Source: Burkholderiales bacterium
GTDB taxonomy: Bacteria > Pseudomonadota > Gammaproteobacteria > Burkholderiales > Burkholderiaceae_C
DNA: 35,973 nucleotides
Direction of reading: 5' to 3'
Assembly (NCBI GenBank): GCA_016213265.1
Contig: JACRBA010000099.1
Location: 1-35,973, forward strand
Part shown: one piece after another, positions 17,596 to 25,184 of the stretch
Position numbering within the stretch: the first letter of the stretch is position 1
Layout: each line of letters starts with the position of its first letter
Notes under the pieces: generated by a model
Told to the model about the DNA's origin: nothing
The model's input: the letters and a program-made list of their open reading frames with translations, nothing else
Databases searched by the model: none
Position numbers and translations under genes: made by a program

Positions 17596-19602
17596 ATGAT
17601 GAACCGCCTTCCCGCCGCCCCGCGCAGCCACACGCCGGTGGCCTTCCGCCTGAGCCTGCTGGCCGCCGCGCTCGCACTGGCCACCCTGCAGACCACGGCC
17701 CTGGCCGCCGACACCGAGACCGGTGCCACCGACATGGCCGCCGGCATGACCGACATGCAGCCCGAGGCGCTGGACAGCCAGGCCCTCACCGACGACCACT
17801 CGGTGAACGTGCCCACCGGCTGGTGGACCTACACCAACGTGACGGCCTCGCAGGTCAGCACCTACCTCACGCAGAACAAGGCGCGCCTGACCGAGATCGA
17901 GGTCTATTCGGTCACTAGCGGCGTGCCGCGCTTCACCGTGCGCATGGTGCCCAACAGCGGCGCCTACGCGGTGCCGGGCTGGTGGTGGTACTACGGCCTG
18001 ACGGCCGCCCAGGTGTCGTCCTACCTGAACGCCAACAACGGCCGCCTGATCGAGGTGGAGCCCTACGACATCGGCGGCGGCCAGATCCGCTTCGCCGTGG
18101 TGATGGTGAGCAACACCGCCGGCGCGGCGCGCGCCTGGAGCTATCTGATGGGCGTGAGCTCGTCGCAGATCAGCTCGCACATCAACAGCAGCGGTCACCG
18201 CATGATCGACATCGACAGCTACACCGAAGGGGGCGTCAAGAAGTACACGGCCGCCTTCGTGGCCAACACCGGCAGCGACGCGAAGAGCTGGCAGTGGTGG
18301 ATCAACCAGACGCCCGCGTCCATCGCCAGCAAGGTGTCCAGCTTCCAGGGCCGCATCGTCAAGCTCGAGCGCCAGGCCGACGGCACCTACAACTTCATCC
18401 AGGTGAAGAACACCGGCGCCGACGCCTCCGCGTGGTGGTACCAGTACGGCTTCGCGTCCATGGCCGACCTGAACAACTACGGCACCCAGGTCGCCTCGCG
18501 CCCCATCGACGTGACCACCTACCTCGTCAACGGCGTGCGCCGCTACGACGCGGTGTTCATCGACAACGCCAACGCCTCCACCCGCCGCATGCGCGACGTG
18601 CTGGGCAAGACCTTCCTCGATGCGAACGGCAACCCCACCCGCGGCATCTTCGAGTCCTACCTGAAGCAGGTGAACGGCCCGGTGAAGGTGGACCTCAACG
18701 GCAGCCGCCGCGCCGAGACGGCCAGCTCGTTGAAGTCGCTGCACCTGCTGCATGCGATGAGGCGGGTGGAAGCCGGCACCGACACGCTCGACAGCGCCTT
18801 CACCTACTACGAGTACGACGTGAACGCCGGCAAGGACGCCTGCCCCGACACCGCCCTGGAGGTGCCGGCGAACCGCCGCACGAACTACAACTTCGAGACC
18901 GGCCTGGACGAGATGATGCGCATCTCCGACAACCGCACCACGCGCGGCACGGTGATCCGCTACGGTGGCTTCACGCCCTTCAACACCACGGCCACCACCA
19001 GCGGCCTGACGGGCACCACGCTGCGCCACAACATCGGCTGTGCCTACCGCAACACCGCCACCGGCAAGTACGAGCCCACGCTGCGCCGCAACGACACCAC
19101 GGCCGCCGACCTGGCCCGCATCTATGAAGGCGTGTGGGCAGGCACCCTGCTGGGCAACACGAACAACGCGCGCAGCGAGTTCCTGGAGTCTGCCAACCCG
19201 GGCATGGGCGTGAGCGCGGCCCTGCAGGCGATCATCAACGACGAGGCGGCCAAGCTCGGCAAGTCGGCCATCGCCTCGCAGTTCGGCTCGCTCGTGCGCA
19301 CCTGGGGCAAGGGCGGCAGCTACGGCACCTGCCTGCCCAACGCCAATGGCGACTGCGGCCAGAAGGTGATCATCCGCTCGGGCACCGGGCTGATCCGCCT
19401 GCCGGTGTATGTGAGCGGCGTGCAGACCTGGCGCGACTACGCCTTCGGCCGCCTGATCAGCGACACCCCGGTGCCGTGCTGGGAGGACTACCAGACCCCG
19501 GGCACCAACTGCCAGGCCGACGTGGATTACACCAACGCCTACAACACTGGCGCCAACGAGCTGTACCGCGACGAGATCCGCGAGGCGCTGAAGACCTGGT
19601 AA
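17596..19602 (+). CDS. Secreted beta-lactamase-fold serine hydrolase with five W-rich tandem repeats
   Basis: A 668-residue exported protein. The Sec signal peptide ends near Ala38. Five repeats of about 50 residues begin at Trp76, Trp129, Trp181, Trp232 and Trp280, each opening with W-x-(W/Y) and most closing with an (S/A)NTG-like turn. They resemble bacterial tandem repeat domain 1 / polyglycine-hydrolase N-terminal repeats. The C-terminal half (about 330-668) has penicillin-recognising-enzyme motifs: Ser377-x-x-Lys380 (SSLK), Ser444-Asp-Asn446 and a KTG-like Lys572-Gly-Gly. The SDN triad points to the class A branch. Several cysteines suggest disulphides. The substrate is unknown: a protease, esterase or peptidoglycan role is possible, and resistance is not implied. 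GGAG precedes the ATG by 7 bases. The gene follows the sigma/kinase pair and is a plausible target. Confidence 0.85.
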   Translation: MMNRLPAAPRSHTPVAFRLSLLAAALALATLQTTALAADTETGATDMAAGMTDMQPEALDSQALTDDHSVNVPTGWWTYTNVTASQVSTYLTQNKARLTEIEVYSVTSGVPRFTVRMVPNSGAYAVPGWWWYYGLTAAQVSSYLNANNGRLIEVEPYDIGGGQIRFAVVMVSNTAGAARAWSYLMGVSSSQISSHINSSGHRMIDIDSYTEGGVKKYTAAFVANTGSDAKSWQWWINQTPASIASKVSSFQGRIVKLERQADGTYNFIQVKNTGADASAWWYQYGFASMADLNNYGTQVASRPIDVTTYLVNGVRRYDAVFIDNANASTRRMRDVLGKTFLDANGNPTRGIFESYLKQVNGPVKVDLNGSRRAETASSLKSLHLLHAMRRVEAGTDTLDSAFTYYEYDVNAGKDACPDTALEVPANRRTNYNFETGLDEMMRISDNRTTRGTVIRYGGFTPFNTTATTSGLTGTTLRHNIGCAYRNTATGKYEPTLRRNDTTAADLARIYEGVWAGTLLGNTNNARSEFLESANPGMGVSAALQAIINDEAAKLGKSAIASQFGSLVRTWGKGGSYGTCLPNANGDCGQKVIIRSGTGLIRLPVYVSGVQTWRDYAFGRLISDTPVPCWEDYQTPGTNCQADVDYTNAYNTGANELYRDEIREALKTW

Positions 19603-19617
19603 GCCGCCGACGGCACG

Positions 19618-19652
19618 ACAGGGGGATGGTGCGGTGCACAATCCCCCTGTTT
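19618..19652 (+). terminator. Terminator after the serine hydrolase gene
   Basis: ACAGGGGGAT (19618-19627) and ATCCCCCTGT (19641-19650) are a perfect 10-bp stem with a 13-base loop, followed by TT. It begins 15 bases after the hydrolase stop codon and separates it from the parA-like gene. The short T-run makes it a moderate rather than strong terminator. Confidence 0.7.
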
Positions 19653-19675
19653 GCCAGCCGGAGGGTGAAGGGGCC

Positions 19676-20476
19676 ATGCGACGCGTCGTGTTCAACCAGA
19701 AGGGCGGGGTGGGCAAGTCCACCATCACCTGCAACCTCGCCGCGGTGGGCGCCGCCCTGGGGCGCCGCACCCTGGTGGTGGACCTCGACCCGCAGGGCAA
19801 CTCCACCCGCTACCTGCTGGGCGATGCGGCGGACGAGGTGGACCGGGGCGCGGCCGACTTCTTCGACCAGACGCTCAAGTTCAGCGTGCGACCGCGCGAC
19901 ACCGCCGACCACGTCCTGGCCATGCCTTTCGAGCGGCTGCACCTGATGCCCTCGCAGCCGGCGCTCGACGAGCTGCATGCCAAGCTGGAGTCGCGCTACA
20001 AGATCTACAAGCTGCGCGATGCGCTGGCCGCCCTGGCCGACGACTACGACGACATCTGGATCGACACCCCACCGGCGCTGAACTTCTACACCCGCTCGGC
20101 GCTCATCGCCGCGGACACCTGCCTGATCCCGTTCGATTGCGACGAGTTCGCCCGCCGCGCCCTCTACGCCCTGATGGAGAACGTGCAGGAGATCCAGGCC
20201 GACCACAACCCCGGCCTGCGCGTCGAAGGCATCGTGGTGAACCAGTTCCAGCCCCGCGCCAACCTGCCCCAGCGCATCGTGCAGGAGCTGCAGGACGAAG
20301 GCCTGCCCGTGCTGCAGCCCTACCTCAACGCGAGCGTGAAGGTGAAGGAATCGCACGAACGCGCCCTGCCCCTCGTCCACCTGGAGCCACGCCACCCGCT
20401 GGCGCAGGCGTTCGAGGCCCTGCACGCCACGCTGCAACCGCCGCCCGCCCCCGCGCGGGGCCGGCGATCCCGCTGA
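19676..20476 (+). CDS. ParA/MinD-family ATPase, orphan
   Basis: A 266-residue deviant-Walker ATPase. The P-loop is KGGVGKST with the signature Lys9 and Lys14, the A' motif is VVDLDPQGN, and Walker B is WIDTPPAL. Proteins of this family position DNA, chemoreceptor arrays or other cargo by ATP-dependent binding to the nucleoid or membrane. No ParB, cargo adaptor or replication gene adjoins it, so this is an orphan ParA and its cargo is unknown. The ATG at 19676 places the P-loop at the N-terminus as usual; the upstream in-frame ATG at 19634 falls in the terminator hairpin. The next gene starts 8 bases after its stop, indicating cotranscription. Confidence 0.92.
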   Translation: MRRVVFNQKGGVGKSTITCNLAAVGAALGRRTLVVDLDPQGNSTRYLLGDAADEVDRGAADFFDQTLKFSVRPRDTADHVLAMPFERLHLMPSQPALDELHAKLESRYKIYKLRDALAALADDYDDIWIDTPPALNFYTRSALIAADTCLIPFDCDEFARRALYALMENVQEIQADHNPGLRVEGIVVNQFQPRANLPQRIVQELQDEGLPVLQPYLNASVKVKESHERALPLVHLEPRHPLAQAFEALHATLQPPPAPARGRRSR

Positions 20477-20484
20477 GCGCCGCG

Positions 20485-21333
20485 ATGCGCATCACCATCG
20501 CCCCGGGCGTCCGGCTGTACGTGGACGTCGACGGTTTCGGCCAGGTGCCCGACGGGCCCACCCTGCGCGACAAGCCCACCCTGCTGCTGCTGCACGGGGG
20601 CCCGGGCTTCGACCACAGCAGCTTCAAGCCGGCCTTCAGTGCCTTCACCGACCTGTGCCAGGTGCTCACCTACGACCACCGTGGCCACGGCCGCAGCGAC
20701 CCGCGCCCGCCTGACGAGTGGACACTGGACACCTGGGCCGACGACGTCGTGCGGCTGTGCGACGCGCTGGGCATCGAGCGCCCGATCGTGCTGGGCCAGT
20801 CCTTCGGCGGTTTCGTGGCGCAGCGCTACCTGGCCCGCCACCCGGGCCACGCGGCCAAGGTGATCCTGTCGTCCACCTCGGCGGCGTTCAACCTGCCGCG
20901 CAAGCTCGCGGCCTTCGAGCGCCTGGAGGGCCCGGCGGCGCGCGCGCGCGCCGAGGCCTTCTGGACCGCGCCCGACGAGGCCAACACCGCCGCCTACCTG
21001 GCGCAGGTGATGCCGCTGTATAACCCCCGGCCGCCCGCCGACCCCGACGCCCGCCACCGCGGGCGTTTGCGCCTGGACATCCTGCGCCACTTCATCGTGC
21101 ACGAGATGCCCGGCATGGACCTCGCGCCGGGCCTCTCGGCCGCGCGCTGCCCCGTGCTGGTGCTGGCGGGCGAGCAGGACCCGGTGTGCCCGGTGGCCGA
21201 CAGCGAAGACATCTTCCGCGCCCTGCCGCCCGGCCTGGCCGAGCTGCAGGTGCTGCCCGGCTGCGGCCACGGCACCTGGCGCGACGACCCCCAGGCCGCC
21301 TTCGCCGTGCTGCGCCGCTGCATCATGGCCTGA
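20485..21333 (+). CDS. Alpha/beta hydrolase, proline iminopeptidase-like
   Basis: A 282-residue cytoplasmic serine hydrolase. The oxyanion segment LLLHGGPGFDHSSF carries the HGGPG typical of proline iminopeptidases and related hydrolases. The nucleophile is Ser106 in LGQSFGGF, the acid Asp232 in GEQDPVCP and the base His262 in GCGHGTW. YDHRGHGRSD before the nucleophile is also characteristic. HGGPG occurs in other acylases and esterases, so the substrate is open. It is tightly linked to the ParA-like gene (8-base gap), an association I cannot explain functionally. Confidence 0.88.
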   Translation: MRITIAPGVRLYVDVDGFGQVPDGPTLRDKPTLLLLHGGPGFDHSSFKPAFSAFTDLCQVLTYDHRGHGRSDPRPPDEWTLDTWADDVVRLCDALGIERPIVLGQSFGGFVAQRYLARHPGHAAKVILSSTSAAFNLPRKLAAFERLEGPAARARAEAFWTAPDEANTAAYLAQVMPLYNPRPPADPDARHRGRLRLDILRHFIVHEMPGMDLAPGLSAARCPVLVLAGEQDPVCPVADSEDIFRALPPGLAELQVLPGCGHGTWRDDPQAAFAVLRRCIMA

Positions 21334-21434
21334 GCGGCCCGGCGGTGCGTCCGGCCCGCTTGTTGCATGGGGATACCCCGCGTCACAGCGCGCCGCCATA
21401 CTGCCCGGTTTTCCAACCACTCCAACGCCGTCCC

Positions 21435-21851
21435 ATGCACCACAAGCCTTGTCTCGACCACGCCGACGTCATCAAGATCCTGGACGCCGCCCGCGCCCTG
21501 GCCTGGACGCACCACTGGCCGGTGTCCATCGCCGTCGTCGATGAGGGCGGCCACCTGATGGGCCTGTACCGCCTGGACGGCGCGCCGGCCATCACCTCGG
21601 AGATGGCCATCGCCAAGGCCCGCACCGCCGCGCTGGGGCGCCGCGAGTCGCGTCAGTTCGAGGACACCATCAACCAGGGCCGCACGGCGTTCCTGAGCGC
21701 GCCCGGGCTGGAGGGCATGCTCGAGGGCGGCGTGCCCATGATGGCCGGCGGCTACCTGGTGGGCGCCGTGGGCGTGAGCGGCGTCAAGTCCAGCGAGGAC
21801 GCGCAGATCGCCAAGGCGGGCATCGCCGCCGTGGTGCCGCCGGGCAACTGA
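21435..21851 (+). CDS. GlcG/HbpS-family protein
   Basis: A 138-residue small alpha/beta protein of the GlcG/HbpS (DUF336) family. Features are IAVVDEGGHLMGLYRLDGAP, the helix AIAKARTAALGR, and the Gly-rich end GGVPMMAGGYLVGAVGVSG. Members include haem-binding HbpS and GlcG of the glycolate locus; most are of unknown role and some bind small organic ligands or corrinoid/haem. No haem-uptake or glycolate genes adjoin it. Its last 100 bases overlap the 3' end of the convergent EAL gene. Confidence 0.9.
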   Translation: MHHKPCLDHADVIKILDAARALAWTHHWPVSIAVVDEGGHLMGLYRLDGAPAITSEMAIAKARTAALGRRESRQFEDTINQGRTAFLSAPGLEGMLEGGVPMMAGGYLVGAVGVSGVKSSEDAQIAKAGIAAVVPPGN

Positions 21852-24133
21852 GCCGGCACGGCGGCCGCCGTCCCCGGCGCGGCCCGCCGCATCCAGGCCT
21901 CGGCGTCGGCCGGGGGCAGCGGGCGGCCGAAGTGGTAGCCCTGCAGCTCGTCGCAGCCGGCGTCGCGCGCCGCGTCGGCCTGGGCCTGGGTCTCCACGCC
22001 TTCAGCGACCACCGTCATGCCGAGCGCGCCGGCCAGCTGGCACACCGCCCGCACCACCGCCACGGCATCGGGCGCGGGCAGCGGGTCGATCAACAGCCGG
22101 TCCAGCTTCACCGCCTGCAGCGGCAGGCTGCGCAGGATGTTCAGCGACGAGATGCCGGCGCCGAAGTCGTCCAGCGACACGGCCAGGCCGAGCGCCCGCA
22201 GCTCGAGGATGCGTTGGCGGGCATCGTCCAGGTGCGCGACGGCGGCCGACTCGGTGATCTCGATCGACAAGCCGGCGGGCGTCACCCCGTGGGCCGCCAT
22301 CGTGTGCGCCACCAGCGCCGCGAAGCCCTCGTCCAGCAGCTGCAGCGGTGACACGTTCACGGCCACCGGCACCAGCGCCACGCCGGCGCGCTGCCAGGCC
22401 GCCACCTGGGCGCAGGCCTTGTCCAGGATCAGCGCGCCCAGCGGGCCGATGAGGCCCGTGCGCTCCGCGGCGGGGATGAAATCGGCCGGGCTCACCAGGC
22501 CCGCGCCAGGGCGCTGCCAACGCACCAGGGCCTCGAAGCCGGTGAGCCGGCCATCGTGCGCGCCGCGCTTGGGCTGGAAGGCGAGCACGAATTCCTCGTT
22601 GCGCAGCCCCGCGCGCAGGCCCTGTTCGGCCATCAGCGAGGCGCCCGAGCCACGCTCGAACACCGGGTCGGCCATGCACACGGCCACACCGGGAATGCGC
22701 TTGGCCGCATGCACCGCCGCCTGGGCCGCCCGCAGCAGCGCCTCGGGCTGGGCGGCCATCTCCGGGTGCAGCGCAATGCCGATCGACACGTCGACGTAGA
22801 AGCGGTGGGCCGGCAGCACCAGCGGCTCGCGCAGCCGGGCGCGCACCCGCTCGGCCAGCACACGCGCCTGCCCCGCCGCGTGGGCCGCCCCATCGTTCAG
22901 CGGCAGCAGCAGGGCGAACTCGTCCTCGCCCAGGCGCAGCAGCTGGGCCGGCTCGGGCACCGCCTCGCGCAACGCCGCGCCCAGGGCGCACAGCAGCCCG
23001 TCACCGACGGACGGCCCATGCGCCTCGTTGAAGAGCTGGAACCGGTCCACGTCCATCACCAGCAGGGCGAAGGGACGGGCCTCGTCACACCACTGGGCGA
23101 GCTGCGCCATCAGGGCGCTGCGGTTGGGCAGGCCGGTCAGGCTGTCGTGCGTGGCCTGGTGCAGCAGGGCCGCGGTGGTGTCGCGGTGCTCGGTGTCGTC
23201 GATGACCACCACCTGCTCGGCCGGCCGGCCGTCCCAGTCGATGCGCCAGGACGCGAAGCGCAGGTGCATGCGGCGGCCGTCCGAACGGGTGCGCGGCCCG
23301 CCCCAGGCCGCATGCTCGACGGCGCCGGACACGATGTCCAGGTGGCGCTGGTGCGCGGCCCGCCGGTCCTCCTCGGTCAGGTGCTCGCTGAGCCAGGGCA
23401 CAGGGATGGGCTGAGGCGCCGGCCGACGGTAGATCTGGCGGGCCGCGCTGTTGGCATACACCACCTCCCCGCCCTGGATGACCACCACGCCGAAGTGCGA
23501 CTTCTCGGTCATCCGCAGGTACTGGTCGCGCAGGTGTCGCTTGGCCGCCACGCTGCGGGCGACCGCCGCGTACAGCAGGGACAGGCCCAACGCGGCGCGC
23601 AGTACCGTGCCCAGCGCCGCCTGCCAGCCCGCCCCGTGCTCGCCGACGATCAGGAACACGAACTGCACGGCCCCGGCGCCCACGAGCAGCACGCCGCTCA
23701 GGCGCTCGGCCACGGGCCCGCGCCACAGCCAGCGTGCCGCCAGCCCCCCCACCAGCAAGGACAGCCCCGCATGCGCGTACGCTGCGGCCCGCAGATGCAG
23801 CGGCACCAGCGCGCCATACAGGGCCAGCAGGCCCAGCACCGCCCACCAGCGCGTGCGCACCGAGGGCTCCCGGCCGGCCAGGCGCGCCACCCCCAGCGCC
23901 AGCAGCAGCAGGCTCCCGCCGCCGGCCACCGCCAGCATCACGGCCGCGGCGGCGGCCACCGCGCCCTGCCCATGCCACCACACGGCAAAGGCCGCGGGCG
24001 CCATGGCCTGCATCAGCGTGGACAGGCCCAGCGCATGCAGGAACTGCTGGTCCCGGTGGGTGCGCCACACCATCACCAGGGCCAGGCCCACGGTGAGGTT
24101 GACGAGTGTGTTGGCAAGAAGCGATGGGAGCAT
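21752..24133 (-). CDS. Membrane PAS-GGDEF-EAL protein, probable c-di-GMP phosphodiesterase
   Basis: A 793-residue protein. About seven hydrophobic helices (1-205) are followed by a PAS domain (about 215-330; VVVIQGGEVVYANSAARQIY), GGDEF (about 340-500) and EAL (about 515-760). The cyclase motif is Gly402-Glu-Asp-Glu-Phe, so the second glycine is lost and synthase activity is doubtful. The EAL part keeps Glu534-Ala-Leu, NVSPLQLLD, EITES, the loop-6 LDDFGAG, KLDR and AEGVET, so phosphodiesterase activity is expected, perhaps modulated by GTP at the degenerate domain. The ATG at 24133 begins the first membrane helix. The C-terminal tail of about 34 residues is antisense to the GlcG-like gene. 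It is divergent from the HDOD gene. Confidence 0.92.
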   Translation of the reverse strand: MLPSLLANTLVNLTVGLALVMVWRTHRDQQFLHALGLSTLMQAMAPAAFAVWWHGQGAVAAAAAVMLAVAGGGSLLLLALGVARLAGREPSVRTRWWAVLGLLALYGALVPLHLRAAAYAHAGLSLLVGGLAARWLWRGPVAERLSGVLLVGAGAVQFVFLIVGEHGAGWQAALGTVLRAALGLSLLYAAVARSVAAKRHLRDQYLRMTEKSHFGVVVIQGGEVVYANSAARQIYRRPAPQPIPVPWLSEHLTEEDRRAAHQRHLDIVSGAVEHAAWGGPRTRSDGRRMHLRFASWRIDWDGRPAEQVVVIDDTEHRDTTAALLHQATHDSLTGLPNRSALMAQLAQWCDEARPFALLVMDVDRFQLFNEAHGPSVGDGLLCALGAALREAVPEPAQLLRLGEDEFALLLPLNDGAAHAAGQARVLAERVRARLREPLVLPAHRFYVDVSIGIALHPEMAAQPEALLRAAQAAVHAAKRIPGVAVCMADPVFERGSGASLMAEQGLRAGLRNEEFVLAFQPKRGAHDGRLTGFEALVRWQRPGAGLVSPADFIPAAERTGLIGPLGALILDKACAQVAAWQRAGVALVPVAVNVSPLQLLDEGFAALVAHTMAAHGVTPAGLSIEITESAAVAHLDDARQRILELRALGLAVSLDDFGAGISSLNILRSLPLQAVKLDRLLIDPLPAPDAVAVVRAVCQLAGALGMTVVAEGVETQAQADAARDAGCDELQGYHFGRPLPPADAEAWMRRAAPGTAAAVPAQLPGGTTAAMPALAICASSLDLTPLTPTAPTR

Positions 24134-24170
24134 CGGAAATGTCGGGCCCCAGCAGCCGGGCCCAGCACCA

Positions 24171-24197
24171 AGATCGGCCGATGCGCGCCGATCCTGA
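24171..24197 (-). promoter_or_regulatory. Possible sigma-28 promoter of the PAS-GGDEF-EAL gene
   Basis: On the minus strand TCAGGATC-N11-GCCGATCT matches the flagellar consensus spacing exactly, but only 5 and 6 of 8 bases. It lies about 38 bases upstream of the start codon. GCCGAT is common in GC-rich DNA, so this is tentative. Confidence 0.3.
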
Positions 24198-24248
24198 GGC
24201 CTTGGTTGCGCGAGATCAGAAGGTGATGCGGCGCACCCACGTTGGCAC

Positions 24249-24275
24249 TCAAGGCGGCCCCCGGACGGCCGATAC
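24249..24275 (+). promoter_or_regulatory. Candidate sigma-28 promoter of the HDOD gene
   Basis: TCAAGGCG-N11-GCCGATAC has the exact 11-base spacer of FliA promoters. It matches 7 of 8 bases of the -10 (GCCGATAA) and the TCAAG part of the -35. It ends 27 bases before the HDOD start codon. A sigma-28 promoter would tie this gene to the motility regulon. Confidence 0.45.
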
Positions 24276-24302
24276 CCTCTGCAGTCCTCCCACGTGCCTT
24301 CC

Positions 24303-25184
24303 ATGCCTGCGCCCCCTGCCACCGCCTCGCCTGCCACGCTGGACCAGGAACTTGACCACGCCGTGGCCAAGGGCCCCCTGCGCCACATCGTCATCCCGCC
24401 CTGCCCGACGCTGCTGCTGCGCATGCAGGACGCGCTGCGCCAGCCCGAGCCGGACCTGACCGAAGTGGCCCGCATCGCAGGCAGCGACGTCGCCATGTCG
24501 GCCGCGCTGCTCAAGGTGGCCAACAGCGCGCTGTACCGCGGCGACATGCCGGTGCACACCGTGGGCCAGGCGATGAACCGGCTGGGGCTGGAGCACACCG
24601 CCAGCGAGATGCGTGCCTACCTCGTGCGCCGCGCGCTGCCGGTGAACAACCCGCGACTGGCCCGCTTCTGGGAGCGCTCCACCAAACGCGCCCATGCCAT
24701 GGCCTACCTGGCCCGGCACCTGCTCGGCACGCCACCCGACGTGGCCCACACCTGCGGCCTGTTCTCCCACGTGGGCCTGCCGGTGATGCTGCAAAGCCTG
24801 CCCGGCTACGGCGGCACCCTGTCCGAGGCGGCGGCCCGGGTGGACCGCTCGCCCATCGCCACCGAGAACGCCAACCACCGCACCGACCACGCCGTGGTGG
24901 GCGCGCTCGTGGCGCGCCTGTGGCGGCTGGGCCCCACCGTCATGGCCGCCATCCGCCGCCACCACGACCTGGACGCGCTGGGCCAGGGCCACGGCGAGCC
25001 CGAGGTCGACCAGCTGGTGGCCATGCTGACCGTGGCGGAACACCTGATGCGGCGCGACGAAGGGCTGAGCCCGGACGCCGACTGGACCCAGCATGGCGCG
25101 CGCGCGCTGGCCTGGCTGGGCACGGGCGAGGCGGAGCTCGGCGAATGGGCCGAGGACCTGCGCGACACCTTCGCGCTAGCCTGA
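24303..25184 (+). CDS. HDOD domain signalling protein
   Basis: A 293-residue cytoplasmic protein consisting of one HDOD domain (about 25-230). It shows IPPCPTLLLRMQDAL, the helix VARIAGSDVAMSAALLKVANS and the conserved VGQAMNRLGL. The HD-type metal ligands are not preserved as a catalytic set, as is normal for HDOD proteins, which act as adaptors in motility, biofilm and c-di-GMP pathways. There are no extra output domains. ATG 24303 is preferred to an in-frame GTG at 24294. Its stop overlaps the convergent dusC stop by 9 bases. The divergent partner is an EAL protein, which supports a c-di-GMP or motility role. Confidence 0.9.
   Translation: MPAPPATASPATLDQELDHAVAKGPLRHIVIPPCPTLLLRMQDALRQPEPDLTEVARIAGSDVAMSAALLKVANSALYRGDMPVHTVGQAMNRLGLEHTASEMRAYLVRRALPVNNPRLARFWERSTKRAHAMAYLARHLLGTPPDVAHTCGLFSHVGLPVMLQSLPGYGGTLSEAAARVDRSPIATENANHRTDHAVVGALVARLWRLGPTVMAAIRRHHDLDALGQGHGEPEVDQLVAMLTVAEHLMRRDEGLSPDADWTQHGARALAWLGTGEAELGEWAEDLRDTFALA

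Noticed and set aside
17596-19602. Antibiotic-resistance beta-lactamase
   Set aside because: SxxK and SDN are present but the third motif is KGG, and a large repeat domain precedes the enzyme. A resistance function is not supported.
14164-19806. 1,880-codon open frame on the minus strand
   Set aside because: It lies opposite the sigma factor, kinase and hydrolase genes, which have clear domains. Its translation is His/Arg/Gly/Val-rich with no motif, the usual antisense shadow in GC-rich DNA.
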